Part shown: positions 32,787 through 39,877 of the stretch, piece after piece
Layout: each line of letters begins with the position of its first letter
How positions within the stretch are numbered: the first letter of the stretch is position 1
DNA from: Aequorivita sp. UBA3180
Lineage (GTDB): Bacteria; Bacteroidota; Bacteroidia; Flavobacteriales; Flavobacteriaceae
DNA: 39,877 nucleotides
Reading direction: 5' to 3'
Assembly: GCA_002364215.1 (NCBI GenBank)
Contig: DEXQ01000005.1
Span: forward strand, 1 to 39,877
Notes under the pieces: generated by a model
Database searches by the model: none
Told to the model about the DNA's origin: nothing
Seen by the model: the letters and a program-made list of their open reading frames with translations, nothing else
Translations under genes and position numbers: made by a program

Positions 32787-33992
32787 ATGAAAAAACTACT
32801 GAAAAATGCTTCCGAAAAGCTAAGTCTTTTAGTGTTGTGTTCACTTGCCTTGATAGCGGCTTCCTGCTCCAGCGACGATCCTGTTGAACCGCCCGTGAAC
32901 GTAGATCCTATCCAGTTGGACTGTGATTATTTCATCGAGAACAGAACTTTGGTAGACAATCCAAACGCTCCAATAGATTATATCGTGAGCTGTGTTTCAC
33001 AGGTTCGAGCCAATTTAATTGTAGAGCCAGGTGTTGTTATTGCCTTCACCCCAGATTCCGGACTTATTTTGAGAGAAAATGTATCTTCAATCCAAGCAGT
33101 GGGTACTGCCAATAAGCCTATCGTATTTACTGGAACCCAGCCAACCCGTGGTTCATGGCGTGGGATTTTTGTGGAAAGTGAAAATTCATCAAATATTATG
33201 GAATTTGTCACCGTTAGTTATGGTGGCGGTCAAGCTTTTAATAGCAATGGCGACCGCGGGAATGTTATTGTATATGCCGATGGAGCTCTAACGTTAAAAA
33301 ATTGTACTGTAATTAACAGTCAAACCTCTGGCTTAAATGCGGTATATAGAAATACACGTCTCACGCTGCAAAATAACGTCTTCAGCGGCAATGCAAATCC
33401 ATTGCTTATAAATACCGTTTATGCCACCCAAACTTCGGCAACCGATAATTATTCGGGTAACGATCTGGACAGGGTCTTGCTTTACAATTATTCCGCTGAA
33501 TTTGAGAACTCAAGCGTTTGGAAGAAAGTAAATGTACCCTATCGGGTGCTCAATACCGGTATTAGTGGCGTAAATGCAAGAGGCGAGTTGACCATTGAAC
33601 CGGGAGTAACCATAGAAATGTCGCCCGGCACCGAGATAAACATCCGTGATACAGGGGGGTTGAAAATGGTAGGAAATGCGGCTAATCCCATAACCATTAA
33701 AGGGGTGTCCAATACCCCCGGCTCTTGGGTGGGCATTAAGATAGACGGCACCAACCCGATGAATGAAATCGCATTTGCTACCATAAGCAATGCAGGGGAG
33801 GACCCAAGTACCAACAAAGGTGCAATTGATCTTTGGTACAATGCCAAACTGAGCGTACACGATACCCAATTTAAGGATCTTGCATCCTGCGGTGTGTACG
33901 GCAGATTGCTTGGCGGCCAGACTTCAAACCCCAATTATTCCTCCTACAATCTTACCTTTACCAACACCCCGTGTTCTGAATTTTTTGAATAA
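32787..33992 (+). CDS. Right-handed beta-helix surface lipoprotein
   Basis: 401 residues. The lipoprotein signal ends in SLALIAASC, with the acylated Cys near residue 27, followed by SSDDPVEPP, an acidic tail near the Cys of the kind that can direct flavobacterial lipoproteins to the cell surface. The body has repeated solenoid turns: LIVEPGVVIAFTPDSGLILR, AVGTANKPIVFTG, GSWRGIFVES, MEFVTVSYGGG, LTLKNCTVINSQTSGL, and a second, similar half from ~265 (LTIEPGVTIEMSPGTEINIR, MVGNAANPITIKG, GSWVGIKID, IAFATISNAGE). So it is an internally duplicated pectate-lyase-like beta-helix without a recognisable catalytic set. Divergent from a LytTR system that probably controls it (inference). Confidence 0.88.
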   Translation: MKKLLKNASEKLSLLVLCSLALIAASCSSDDPVEPPVNVDPIQLDCDYFIENRTLVDNPNAPIDYIVSCVSQVRANLIVEPGVVIAFTPDSGLILRENVSSIQAVGTANKPIVFTGTQPTRGSWRGIFVESENSSNIMEFVTVSYGGGQAFNSNGDRGNVIVYADGALTLKNCTVINSQTSGLNAVYRNTRLTLQNNVFSGNANPLLINTVYATQTSATDNYSGNDLDRVLLYNYSAEFENSSVWKKVNVPYRVLNTGISGVNARGELTIEPGVTIEMSPGTEINIRDTGGLKMVGNAANPITIKGVSNTPGSWVGIKIDGTNPMNEIAFATISNAGEDPSTNKGAIDLWYNAKLSVHDTQFKDLASCGVYGRLLGGQTSNPNYSSYNLTFTNTPCSEFFE

Positions 33993-34038
33993 TAGCCCAT
34001 ATAAGTTGCAACAATAGGTTTCACTATCCTTTGTTAAG

Positions 34039-34080
34039 AGCCTTTCGGAAGACTTACTTCTCCGAAAGGCTTTTGTTTTT
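34039..34080 (+). terminator. Terminator after the lipoprotein gene
   Basis: Stem AGCCTTTCGGA (34039-34049) with TCCGAAAGGCT (34061-34071), 11-base loop, then TTTGTTTTT. Confidence 0.85.
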
Positions 34081-34111
34081 TGGCGATACATACGTTTAAT
34101 AATTATCTTTG
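34080..34111 (+). promoter_or_regulatory. Promoter of the small membrane protein at 34128
   Basis: TTG (34080-34082), a 21-base spacer and TATCTTTG (34104-34111). The -33 element starts in the T-tail of the preceding terminator. The start codon is 17 bases after the -7 box, giving a very short leader. Confidence 0.6.
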
Positions 34112-34127
34112 GATAAAACCTTGCGCT

Positions 34128-34433
34128 ATGACCAATTCTCAACGCTTCAAATTTCCAAAAACAGTCCTTTTCGGAATAACAGCACTATATATCATATTGA
34201 TGGTGGCCACTTATTTTCTTTACTACAAAGAACCCGTAATTGTCTGTGCCCAGCGTATGTTGTCTGCCCAGGCAATTGCACTGTTATTTCAAGTGGCGCT
34301 CAATTATATAAATTACCACTCAAAAAATAAAATCGTAATATTGGCCACGCTTTTTGTAAGTGCAATGCTTTTTCTCGGAGCACTTACGGCTTTCTTCAAT
34401 CTCGGAATGATGTGTGAGCTTTACGGATTTTGA
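34128..34433 (+). CDS. Small membrane protein of unknown function
   Basis: 101 residues from the ATG at 34128; an in-frame upstream start at 34080 would place the start before the promoter. Three helices: ~12-32 (TVLFGITALYIILMVATYFL), ~45-62 (LSAQAIALLFQVALNYI) and ~70-95 (KIVILATLFVSAMLFLGAL). I do not recognise the family. It has its own promoter and is followed after 50 bases by a glycosyltransferase gene. Confidence 0.7.
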   Translation: MTNSQRFKFPKTVLFGITALYIILMVATYFLYYKEPVIVCAQRMLSAQAIALLFQVALNYINYHSKNKIVILATLFVSAMLFLGALTAFFNLGMMCELYGF

Positions 34434-34483
34434 CCAACCGATAGATTTTTTTATTCCGAAACCTGTAATTCGAAACCAAAAAC

Positions 34484-35698
34484 TTGAAACAACTTTTAAT
34501 TATCGGCCACACCTTTCCCGAGCCCAGCACCACTGCTGCGGGTAGTAGGATGATGCAGTTGATCGAATTATTCAATGAAGAAAAGTACCAAATCACCTTT
34601 GCCAGTACAGCTGCGGTTTCCGAAAAGACCGCAGATCTTCAAAGGCAGCATATTTCAATACAAAATATTAAGTTGAACGATGTTTCCTTTGATGAATTTA
34701 TAAAAAAATTGAACCCCGAAATCGTCGTTTTTGACCGCTACATAACCGAGGAACAATTCGGCTGGCGGGTTTCGGAAAATTGCCCGAAAGCCTTAAAAAT
34801 TCTCGATACCGAAGATTTACATTTTCTGCGAAAGGCTAGGGAAGAGGCGGTAAAGAATGTCAAAACTATTTCTGAAGCAAATCTATTTTCAGAAACCGCC
34901 AAACGCGAACTGGCCAGCATCCTGAGATGCGATCTGTCGCTTATTATTTCAGAATATGAAATGGAACTGTTACAAAACAGGTTTAAGATTGCTTCGGAAA
35001 TACTTTATTATTTGCCGTTTTTGGTAGCAGCAGTTTCAGAAAGCACTCCCGCTTTTGAGGAGCGCCAAAACTTTTTCGCCATCGGCAATTTGCTGCATGC
35101 GCCCAATGTAGATTCGGTGCTGCAACTGAAAAAACTTTGGCCGGAAATAAGACAACAGCTTCCCGATGCCGAATTGCATATTTACGGAGCCTATGGCCCG
35201 CAACAAGTGCTTCAGTTACATAATACAAAAGAAGGTTTTCTCATTAGGGGGTGGACAGATGATTTAGAGATAGCGATAAAAACCTATCGTGTGCAATTGG
35301 CTCCCCTACGGTTTGGTGCCGGTTTAAAGGGAAAACTTTTGGATGCCATGCGCTTTGGCTTGCCCTCGGTAACTACGGAAATAGGAGCGGAAGGAATGTG
35401 CGGCGAGCTTCCTTTCGGCGGAACGATTTCTACTTCAAAAGAGAAATTCATCGACGCCTCAGTTCAATTATATTCCAAGAAAGATCTTTGGAACAATGCC
35501 CAACAAAACGGGTTCAACATCATCGAAGATCGTTTTCAAAAAGAACTTTTTTCCGAAGCTTTCAAAAAATACCTCCGAACGCTTTCGGCACAGCTTGAGA
35601 AACACCGGTGGGAAAACTTCCTGGGACAAATTCTTCAACACCACACGTTGCAGAGCACTAAATATTTGGCGAAGTGGATTGAAGCAAAAGGAAAATAA
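34484..35698 (+). CDS. Family 4/1-type glycosyltransferase (GT-B)
   Basis: 404 residues from a TTG start at 34484 (LKQLLIIGHTFPEPSTTAAG); no ATG precedes it in frame, and the next Met (residue 23) is past the first beta-strand. GT-B fold: N-terminal Rossmann domain (VVFDRYITEEQFGWRV, LKILDTEDLHFLRKA) and C-terminal donor domain (NFFAIGNLLHAPN, DAELHIYGAYGPQQV, LIRGWTDDLEIAI, APLRFGAGLKGKLLDAM, GLPSVTTEIGAEGM), which carries the Glu-rich nucleotide-sugar site. Likely transfers a sugar to a glycan or lipid on the cytoplasmic side. No polysaccharide cluster surrounds it. It ends before a terminator shared with the convergent gene. Confidence 0.9.
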   Translation: MKQLLIIGHTFPEPSTTAAGSRMMQLIELFNEEKYQITFASTAAVSEKTADLQRQHISIQNIKLNDVSFDEFIKKLNPEIVVFDRYITEEQFGWRVSENCPKALKILDTEDLHFLRKAREEAVKNVKTISEANLFSETAKRELASILRCDLSLIISEYEMELLQNRFKIASEILYYLPFLVAAVSESTPAFEERQNFFAIGNLLHAPNVDSVLQLKKLWPEIRQQLPDAELHIYGAYGPQQVLQLHNTKEGFLIRGWTDDLEIAIKTYRVQLAPLRFGAGLKGKLLDAMRFGLPSVTTEIGAEGMCGELPFGGTISTSKEKFIDASVQLYSKKDLWNNAQQNGFNIIEDRFQKELFSEAFKKYLRTLSAQLEKHRWENFLGQILQHHTLQSTKYLAKWIEAKGK

Positions 35699-35825
35699 TA
35701 TTCTTTTTGCCGAAAAGCGTTCAATTCTATAAAAGCAGATAAATCTTTAATATTTTCTTTAAGCAATTCCATTTAATTATTGCAAATAACCAAGCGTTTT
35801 AGTACCCAACTTACATCCAAAATTG

Positions 35826-35852
35826 AAAAAGACTCCGCTTGGAGTCTTTTTT
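35826..35852 (+). terminator. Bidirectional terminator
   Basis: Perfect 11-base stem AAAAAGACTCC (35826-35836) with GGAGTCTTTTT (35841-35851), tetraloop GCTT, between convergent genes. Confidence 0.88.
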
Positions 35853-35911
35853 CGATTTAGGTGATAGGAAGCGTCTAATTTTAGTAAAACGGCTCCGCTA
35901 TAATTATAAAG

Positions 35912-37519
35912 TTACTTTTTTATAAAACGCTGCGATTTTAAGGTGTTGCCGTCATGTATTTTCAGGATGTAATTGCCTGTTGCCAAAGTAGAAACATCTA
36001 TTGCGTTTGCATCCAATGGCGCACCCATCAATTTTCTGCCCTGCATATCAAAAATGGAATAGGAAGGGTTTGTAAAATCTGTGGTATCGCCAAGGTTTAG
36101 AACGTGCTGTGCCGGATTGGGATAAAGGATAAGATTGTTGGTAACACTCTCGTTCAAACCGAGTACGGTAGAGCCTTCCACCACCGAAATAACCTGATCT
36201 ACCGCAACGTTTTCCAGAGTGTCAACGATGCCAGAAGGCCAAGCAATGGTAAGGGTGGCAATCTCGGTATCTTGGCCAAGGCCGAAATGTGTATTGAGCG
36301 TGCTCATATATTTAAACCCTTCGCCGCTGCGCACTTCGCGAATCTGTGTACCCAATGCTGAGGTTATGGTAACCCGCGCCCCAATACCGTTAATATTGCT
36401 CTCCACGCCTATGGTATTGATGGTAAGCCAGTGGTTTGAGTTTCCGTCGTTATAGTAAATCTGTCCGCCCGTAAAGGAGTCAATAAAACCATCATTGTTC
36501 AGATCGCCCAAGGAACCATTGTTGTTGGGCAATGCAAGTGGAATCAAGGTAAAGGTAAGATCGCCATTGTTCAACAGTATATTTCCGTTAGAGGCAATGT
36601 CCGCATACCCATCATTGTTGAAATCATAGGTGCAGTTTTCAATTCCAGTAGTTGTCAAGGCGTGTATGCCCGTGGATGCCGAAATATCCGTAAAAGTGCC
36701 ATCGCCATTGTTTCTGTTTAGCTTATGGGTAAAGTTGGCGCTGCTGCTGCCTACAAATACGTCCAAATGGCCATCGTTGTCAAAATCTGCCCACGCCGAA
36801 GACCACGTTTGCATATTGTCCTTCAATCCTGCCGTTTCTGCCACTTCCACAAAATTGCCCGCGCCATCATTTTGATACAGCTGGTTTTCACTTCGTTCGT
36901 TCACATCGCCATTTACGTTACATTTCGCAATAAAACAATCCATATCGCCATCGTTGTCATAATCTACCCATACGGAACCATAATTGCCGCCGGACGGATA
37001 GTCACCAATGTCGCCCTGATGAAAGGTAAAAGTACCATCCCCATTGTTGATATAGTAAACACTCGGCGCCACGTCGTGACAAACAAAGGCATCCAAATGG
37101 CCGTCATTATTTATGTCAACAAAGTTGGAACGCTGTGAAAAGACATACTGCGGAAAGCTGATTTCATCAAAACCATCACTATTGTTGGCCTGCATAAAAG
37201 TAACGCCATTCCCGCCGGCATACAGTAGGTCGGTTTTGCCATTCTTGTCAAAATCTGCGGCCGAAAGGCTCCAAGAAGGTGTGTTGTCCGCAGGAGTGGT
37301 AGTAATATTCCGCTCCACGAAACTGCCGTCCGGTTGCTGATAATATATTTGAACGTTGGTTGCCGTTACGGAAACCACATCATCCAGAAAATCGCCGTTC
37401 ATATCAACCGCGGCGCGTTCTGCACCATTTGTTGAAATAGGAGACGGGGTAAAGGATACTTGGGCGTGTGCCATTCCAAAGAACAGCAACAGCATTGATA
37501 GGGTAGAAATTTTATTCAT
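35912..37519 (-). CDS. T9SS-exported FG-GAP/ASPIC (CRTAC1-like) repeat protein
   Basis: 535 residues. Signal peptide (MNKISTLSMLLLFFGMAHA). At least seven FG-GAP/VCBS calcium loops of type D-x-N-x-D-G: DMNGDFLDDVV, DFDKNGKTDLLY, DINNDGHLDAF, DYDNDGDMDCF, DFDNDGHLDVF, DFNNDGYADI, DLNNDGFIDSF. This forms a beta-propeller. Residues ~360-440 are a UnbV/ASPIC domain (GIGARVTITSALGTQIREV, GEGFKYMSTLNTHFGLG). Residues ~455-535 are a T9SS type A sorting domain (NLILYPNPAQHVLNLGD, FDMQGRKLMG, STLATGNYILKI). It follows the diheme cytochrome gene by 17 bases and should be exported with it to the surface. Function unknown; possibly adhesion or a partner of the cytochrome. Confidence 0.93.
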   Translation of the reverse strand: MNKISTLSMLLLFFGMAHAQVSFTPSPISTNGAERAAVDMNGDFLDDVVSVTATNVQIYYQQPDGSFVERNITTTPADNTPSWSLSAADFDKNGKTDLLYAGGNGVTFMQANNSDGFDEISFPQYVFSQRSNFVDINNDGHLDAFVCHDVAPSVYYINNGDGTFTFHQGDIGDYPSGGNYGSVWVDYDNDGDMDCFIAKCNVNGDVNERSENQLYQNDGAGNFVEVAETAGLKDNMQTWSSAWADFDNDGHLDVFVGSSSANFTHKLNRNNGDGTFTDISASTGIHALTTTGIENCTYDFNNDGYADIASNGNILLNNGDLTFTLIPLALPNNNGSLGDLNNDGFIDSFTGGQIYYNDGNSNHWLTINTIGVESNINGIGARVTITSALGTQIREVRSGEGFKYMSTLNTHFGLGQDTEIATLTIAWPSGIVDTLENVAVDQVISVVEGSTVLGLNESVTNNLILYPNPAQHVLNLGDTTDFTNPSYSIFDMQGRKLMGAPLDANAIDVSTLATGNYILKIHDGNTLKSQRFIKK

Positions 37520-37536
37520 AATAGTTAGTTTTTAGT

Positions 37537-38925
37537 TTAATCACAAGGTTCTGCAAGCGAGTTGATCCATTCCTCCAAGATAGGCAGAAAATTCTCATCG
37601 GTTAAGGTGCGTCCATTCATGGGCATTCGGTATTCCTCCAAGGTGGTCGCTACCCTAAAATAAAGGATGGAATTATCGGCATCGCCGGGGGTAATGAGCT
37701 TGGCGCCGTCATAGCCCGGCACCTGCAGATCGGGCTCTACGCACACGCCGAGATTATCGTGCTCGTGGCTTTCCCTAAACGCCAAACGCAGCGACCGAGC
37801 ACCACAATGGCCGCCATATACGTGACAGTGGGCGCAGTTGATATCAAAATAGGAACGTACGCGAGTTTCCAGGGTTTGGGAAATATCCTTCCAACTGGGA
37901 ACCGTCTCCACATTTCCGGGAATTTCATCAGGTGCAATGTAGCCCAGTGCCTCCCATTTGGCAAGCTGGTTCTCCATGCCGTCGGCGTAGCTGTAAATGG
38001 AATTTAGGTTTTGCGGCTTTGGCGCTATGGGAATAATTTCGTCAAAGGACTTATGGCAGATAAAACACTCGGTTTCGGAAGGGATTCGGTAGTTTACCGA
38101 TTTCGTTTCCCCGTTCTCAATCCATTCAATGGGCACGTTAAAGCCATAGCCCGTAGTATTCAATAGGGCCTCCTGCTGCGCCTCATCCCAGATGTAGTTG
38201 GCAAAAATCCACCCCTCTTCTTTCTTAATCAGCAAGCGCGTTTCTATGTTTTGGGTGGCATTGTTGGGCAGCACATTTTCATAATAAAAAGTTTTTATCA
38301 ATACGCTTCCGGTAGGAAAGTTTAGGTTATCCCCATCAGAAACATAGGTTGCCGAAACATTGTAGGGCATCCACACAAAGCGTTTTTTATGGGCATAGTC
38401 GGTAAAGAGCGTGTTTATGGGCTCGTAGGGCAAAACACCATATACGGGCGATTGAGCGGCAAGATTACTTTCAAAGAAATTATAGTCCGAAAGCTTTTCA
38501 TACGGCACCGCGGCAAGGTCAAAATTCACCGGTGAAAATGGCAGCACGTTTATTGTTACCGTCGCGGTAGCACAACTAAGGCCCGATGGATCACAAACCG
38601 TATAATCAAAAGTAATCTCCCCCACAAAGGTTCCATCAGGTCGGTATTCCACGGTATCATCCAGAATATTCGTTGGCGTTCCGTTGTCTTTTACAGATAC
38701 TGCTCCGCTCTGCGGGGCCGTAAGTGTGATGACGCCATTGGTGGGCACATTGCTGTCATTGGCCAGCACGGGAATGTCCAAAGTGGCATTCTGAAAAACC
38801 TCGCCGCTATCTGCATTGGCAACAATGTTTAAAGGAATATACCCAGGGCCTTCATCGTCTTTACAGGCCTGCAGCGCAAGAACCGCGACAAAGAGAAGGG
38901 TGATTCGGGAAAGTAAGGATTTCAT
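37537..38925 (-). CDS. SO2930-family diheme c-type cytochrome, surface lipoprotein with Ig-like domain
   Basis: 462 residues. Lipoprotein signal ends LFVAVLALQAC with CKDDEG after it: a Lys-acidic-acidic pattern like the known flavobacterial surface-export signal. Residues ~30-130 are a cadherin/Ig-like domain (FQNATLDIPVLANDSN, FVGEITFDYTVCDPSG). Residues ~140-460 match the SO2930/HNE_0200 family (YEPINTLFTDYAHKKRFVWM, LPTGSVLIKTFYY-type block, ETRLLIKKEEGWIFANYIWD). Two haem-binding CxxCH sites: CFICH at 287-291 and CAHCH at 364-368. The MPMNG near 445 may supply an axial Met. Family members are secreted electron carriers of uncertain partner. First gene of a two-gene unit with the ASPIC protein. 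Confidence 0.92.
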   Translation of the reverse strand: MKSLLSRITLLFVAVLALQACKDDEGPGYIPLNIVANADSGEVFQNATLDIPVLANDSNVPTNGVITLTAPQSGAVSVKDNGTPTNILDDTVEYRPDGTFVGEITFDYTVCDPSGLSCATATVTINVLPFSPVNFDLAAVPYEKLSDYNFFESNLAAQSPVYGVLPYEPINTLFTDYAHKKRFVWMPYNVSATYVSDGDNLNFPTGSVLIKTFYYENVLPNNATQNIETRLLIKKEEGWIFANYIWDEAQQEALLNTTGYGFNVPIEWIENGETKSVNYRIPSETECFICHKSFDEIIPIAPKPQNLNSIYSYADGMENQLAKWEALGYIAPDEIPGNVETVPSWKDISQTLETRVRSYFDINCAHCHVYGGHCGARSLRLAFRESHEHDNLGVCVEPDLQVPGYDGAKLITPGDADNSILYFRVATTLEEYRMPMNGRTLTDENFLPILEEWINSLAEPCD

Positions 38926-38978
38926 AATAAGGGTAGGTAGTTTTAGAATAATAGGCGAATTATTTTTTTCGGAAGTGA

Positions 38979-39011
38979 TAAATGTAAGAAAAACTTATTG
39001 TTCCGAAACAA
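38979..39011 (-). promoter_or_regulatory. Promoter of the cytochrome-ASPIC operon
   Basis: On the minus strand: TTG (39011-39009), a 22-base spacer and TACATTTA (38986-38979), one base from the consensus. It is about 53 bases before the ATG at 38925. Confidence 0.6.
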
Positions 39012-39284
39012 AAGTTTCTAAGGTTTTAAAAATTAGTACGATAAAATCAAGGATTTAAGAGAATTGTTTTAATTGCCGTAATTACTGCACTTCCATTCCC
39101 GCTGCCGCCACACTTTACCGCAGAAACCCCACGCTGCCTTTACATTAACGTATTGCGGTAGAGGAGAAGAAGGTGTTGAAAACTAAGGTGGAAACCTTGA
39201 TGCAGGTGATAGGGAAATAAACTTTATATTTGGGGAGGCATGCTGTTGCGTACATGTGCGGGATAGCAGCAATAAGATTTTAAA
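39012..39284. other. Gene-free spacer with an inverted repeat and possible gene remnant
   Basis: About 270 bases upstream of the cassette-like end hold no credible gene. I see TACCGCA (39116-39122) and TGCGGTA (39154-39160) as an inverted repeat. A short open stretch on the plus strand (about 39148-39219, ending VETLMQVIGK-stop) could be the tail of a decayed gene. A TATATTTG box (39225-39232) may serve the downstream orphan gene. Confidence 0.4.
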
Positions 39285-39314
39285 AACATGCGTATATAAA
39301 CATGTTGGCATTAA
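39285..39314 (+). repeat. Left boundary repeat of a cassette-like segment
   Basis: AACATG (39285-39290) pairs with CATGTT (39301-39306), and TGTTGGCATTA (39303-39313) is the exact inverse of TAATGCCAACA at 39843-39853. The two copies face each other around the AT-rich gene 39316-39837. Confidence 0.5.
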
Positions 39315-39315
39315 T

Positions 39316-39837
39316 TTGAGAGAACTAACTTCCATATTTATTTGTATCATATATTTTGTGAATTCTTCTTATTCTCAAGAGAATAAAAATGTTCTATTGA
39401 TTTATGGAACTCAAAATTATGAACATTTTACAGCTAGACAATTGGTTGCTGATGAATGGAATATTGAAATTCTACAAGTTGCTGGTTCTACAGTAGGGAA
39501 ACGCCAACGTGATAGCATTATATCTGAAAATTTGAAGTTGTGGGATAAACTTGATAAAACAATTCCTAATTCCAGGGAAAAATTCTATGAAGATGTAACT
39601 TACAAGTTGCTGCCGATATGGAATTCAGCAACGATAATTAATTCAAATAAAAGATTACAACGAAAACTCAACCGATATAAAACTGATTCGACGAACATCA
39701 CGCGAGAATTTAAACGGATTAATAAAGATGGATATGTACTTTGGACAATTAGGGAAATTAATTATAATATGGAAAGCAAGAAATTATTTGATTTGGAAGT
39801 CAACTGGAAAAAAGAAAAACTGAAAATTATTAAATAA
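39316..39837 (+). CDS. AT-rich orphan secreted protein, cassette-like context
   Basis: The frame opens at a GTG (39256), but the most sensible start is the TTG at 39316 just after the left repeat. It gives LRELTSIFICIIYFVNSSYS followed by QENKN, a good signal peptide, and about 173 residues. No ATG is available nearby. The mature part (VLLIYGTQNYEHFTARQLVA, VAGSTVGKRQRDSIISENL, then a Lys/Asn/Ile-rich tail) starts like a FEOA-type 'YG + residue' sequence but matches no family I know. It is richer in A+T and Lys/Ile than the neighbouring genes, as in recently acquired orphans. Flanked by inverted 11-base repeats. Function unknown. Confidence 0.6.
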   Translation: MRELTSIFICIIYFVNSSYSQENKNVLLIYGTQNYEHFTARQLVADEWNIEILQVAGSTVGKRQRDSIISENLKLWDKLDKTIPNSREKFYEDVTYKLLPIWNSATIINSNKRLQRKLNRYKTDSTNITREFKRINKDGYVLWTIREINYNMESKKLFDLEVNWKKEKLKIIK

Positions 39838-39841
39838 AAAA

Positions 39842-39877
39842 CTAATGCCAACAACGGTAACCGTTGCACAACCCCTT
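39842..39877 (+). repeat. Right boundary repeat with palindrome, cut by window end
   Basis: TAATGCCAACA (39843-39853) inverts the left copy. CAACGG (39852-39857) and CCGTTG (39861-39866) form a perfect six-base hairpin with loop TAA. The pattern resembles intergenic repeats seen after orphan genes in Flavobacteriaceae (uncertain memory). The repeat continues beyond the window. Confidence 0.5.

Noticed and set aside
1..39877. tRNA, rRNA, CRISPR arrays, prophage genes or complete insertion sequences
   Set aside because: I looked for clover-leaf ends, regular spaced repeats, transposase and phage structural genes and found none by eye. A tRNA scan and repeat finder would be needed to be sure.

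Overview
The window looks like chromosome of a member of the Flavobacteriaceae (phylum Bacteroidota). I base this on two C-terminal type IX secretion (T9SS type A) sorting domains, Bacteroidota-type promoters (TAnnTTTG, sometimes with an upstream TTG), starts without Shine-Dalgarno sequences, a TonB-receptor-like outer-membrane barrel, lipoproteins of Bacteroidota style, and a ribosomal bL28-bL33-DUF4295 cluster. GC is moderate to low and the codon use fits a marine-type genus, but the genus cannot be fixed from the sequence alone. No rRNA, tRNA, CRISPR array or complete insertion sequence was seen.

Layout. 1-2189 (-): the N-terminal 729 residues of a large secreted surface protein (P-domain, two HYR repeats, adhesin-like module) running off the left edge. 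2379-4271 (-): chaperone HtpG. 4492-6482 (+): a TetR-like regulator translationally coupled to a UbiB/AarF-like kinase. This operon is flanked by two look-alike regulatory blocks, and the second leads into a short stretch ending in a strong terminator. 6657-9110 (-): glutamyl endopeptidase-like S9 peptidase. 9249-10256 (+): FabH. 10454-12892 (-): outer-membrane barrel receptor. 13271-15046: CoA-binding protein and a sodium:solute symporter, convergent and overlapping by 30 bases. 15182-17674 (+): T9SS-exported Asp-box beta-propeller protein. 17759-20925 (+): RecR, a GT2 glycosyltransferase and a 2-oxoacid dehydrogenase E2. 21038-24022 (+): a tight run of DnaQ/ExoX-like exonuclease, FAH-family hydrolase, orphan Hpt protein and CinA. 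24100-26229 (+): bL28, bL33, DUF4295, FtsY and a small membrane protein. 26303-28201 (-): a second S9 peptidase. 28376-29677 (+): RimO.

The right third is more accessory. 29790-32577 (-) is a LytS/LytTR-type two-component system. It is divergent from a beta-helix surface lipoprotein (32787-33992, +), and the spacer holds a 10-base direct repeat at exactly 21-base spacing, the geometry of LytTR binding sites. Next come a small membrane protein and a GT4 glycosyltransferase. 35912-38925 (-) is a two-gene unit: a predicted surface-exposed diheme cytochrome lipoprotein followed by a T9SS-secreted FG-GAP/ASPIC protein. At the right edge, an AT-rich orphan gene (about 39316-39837) sits between inverted 11-base repeats, like a mobile gene cassette.

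The best candidates for something undescribed are: the duplicated promoter block around the TetR-UbiB operon with its possible small RNA; the LytTR system with its paired sites; the surface cytochrome/ASPIC pair; the cassette-like end; and an orphan antisense terminator preceded by a lipoprotein-like mini-ORF at 13050-13178.
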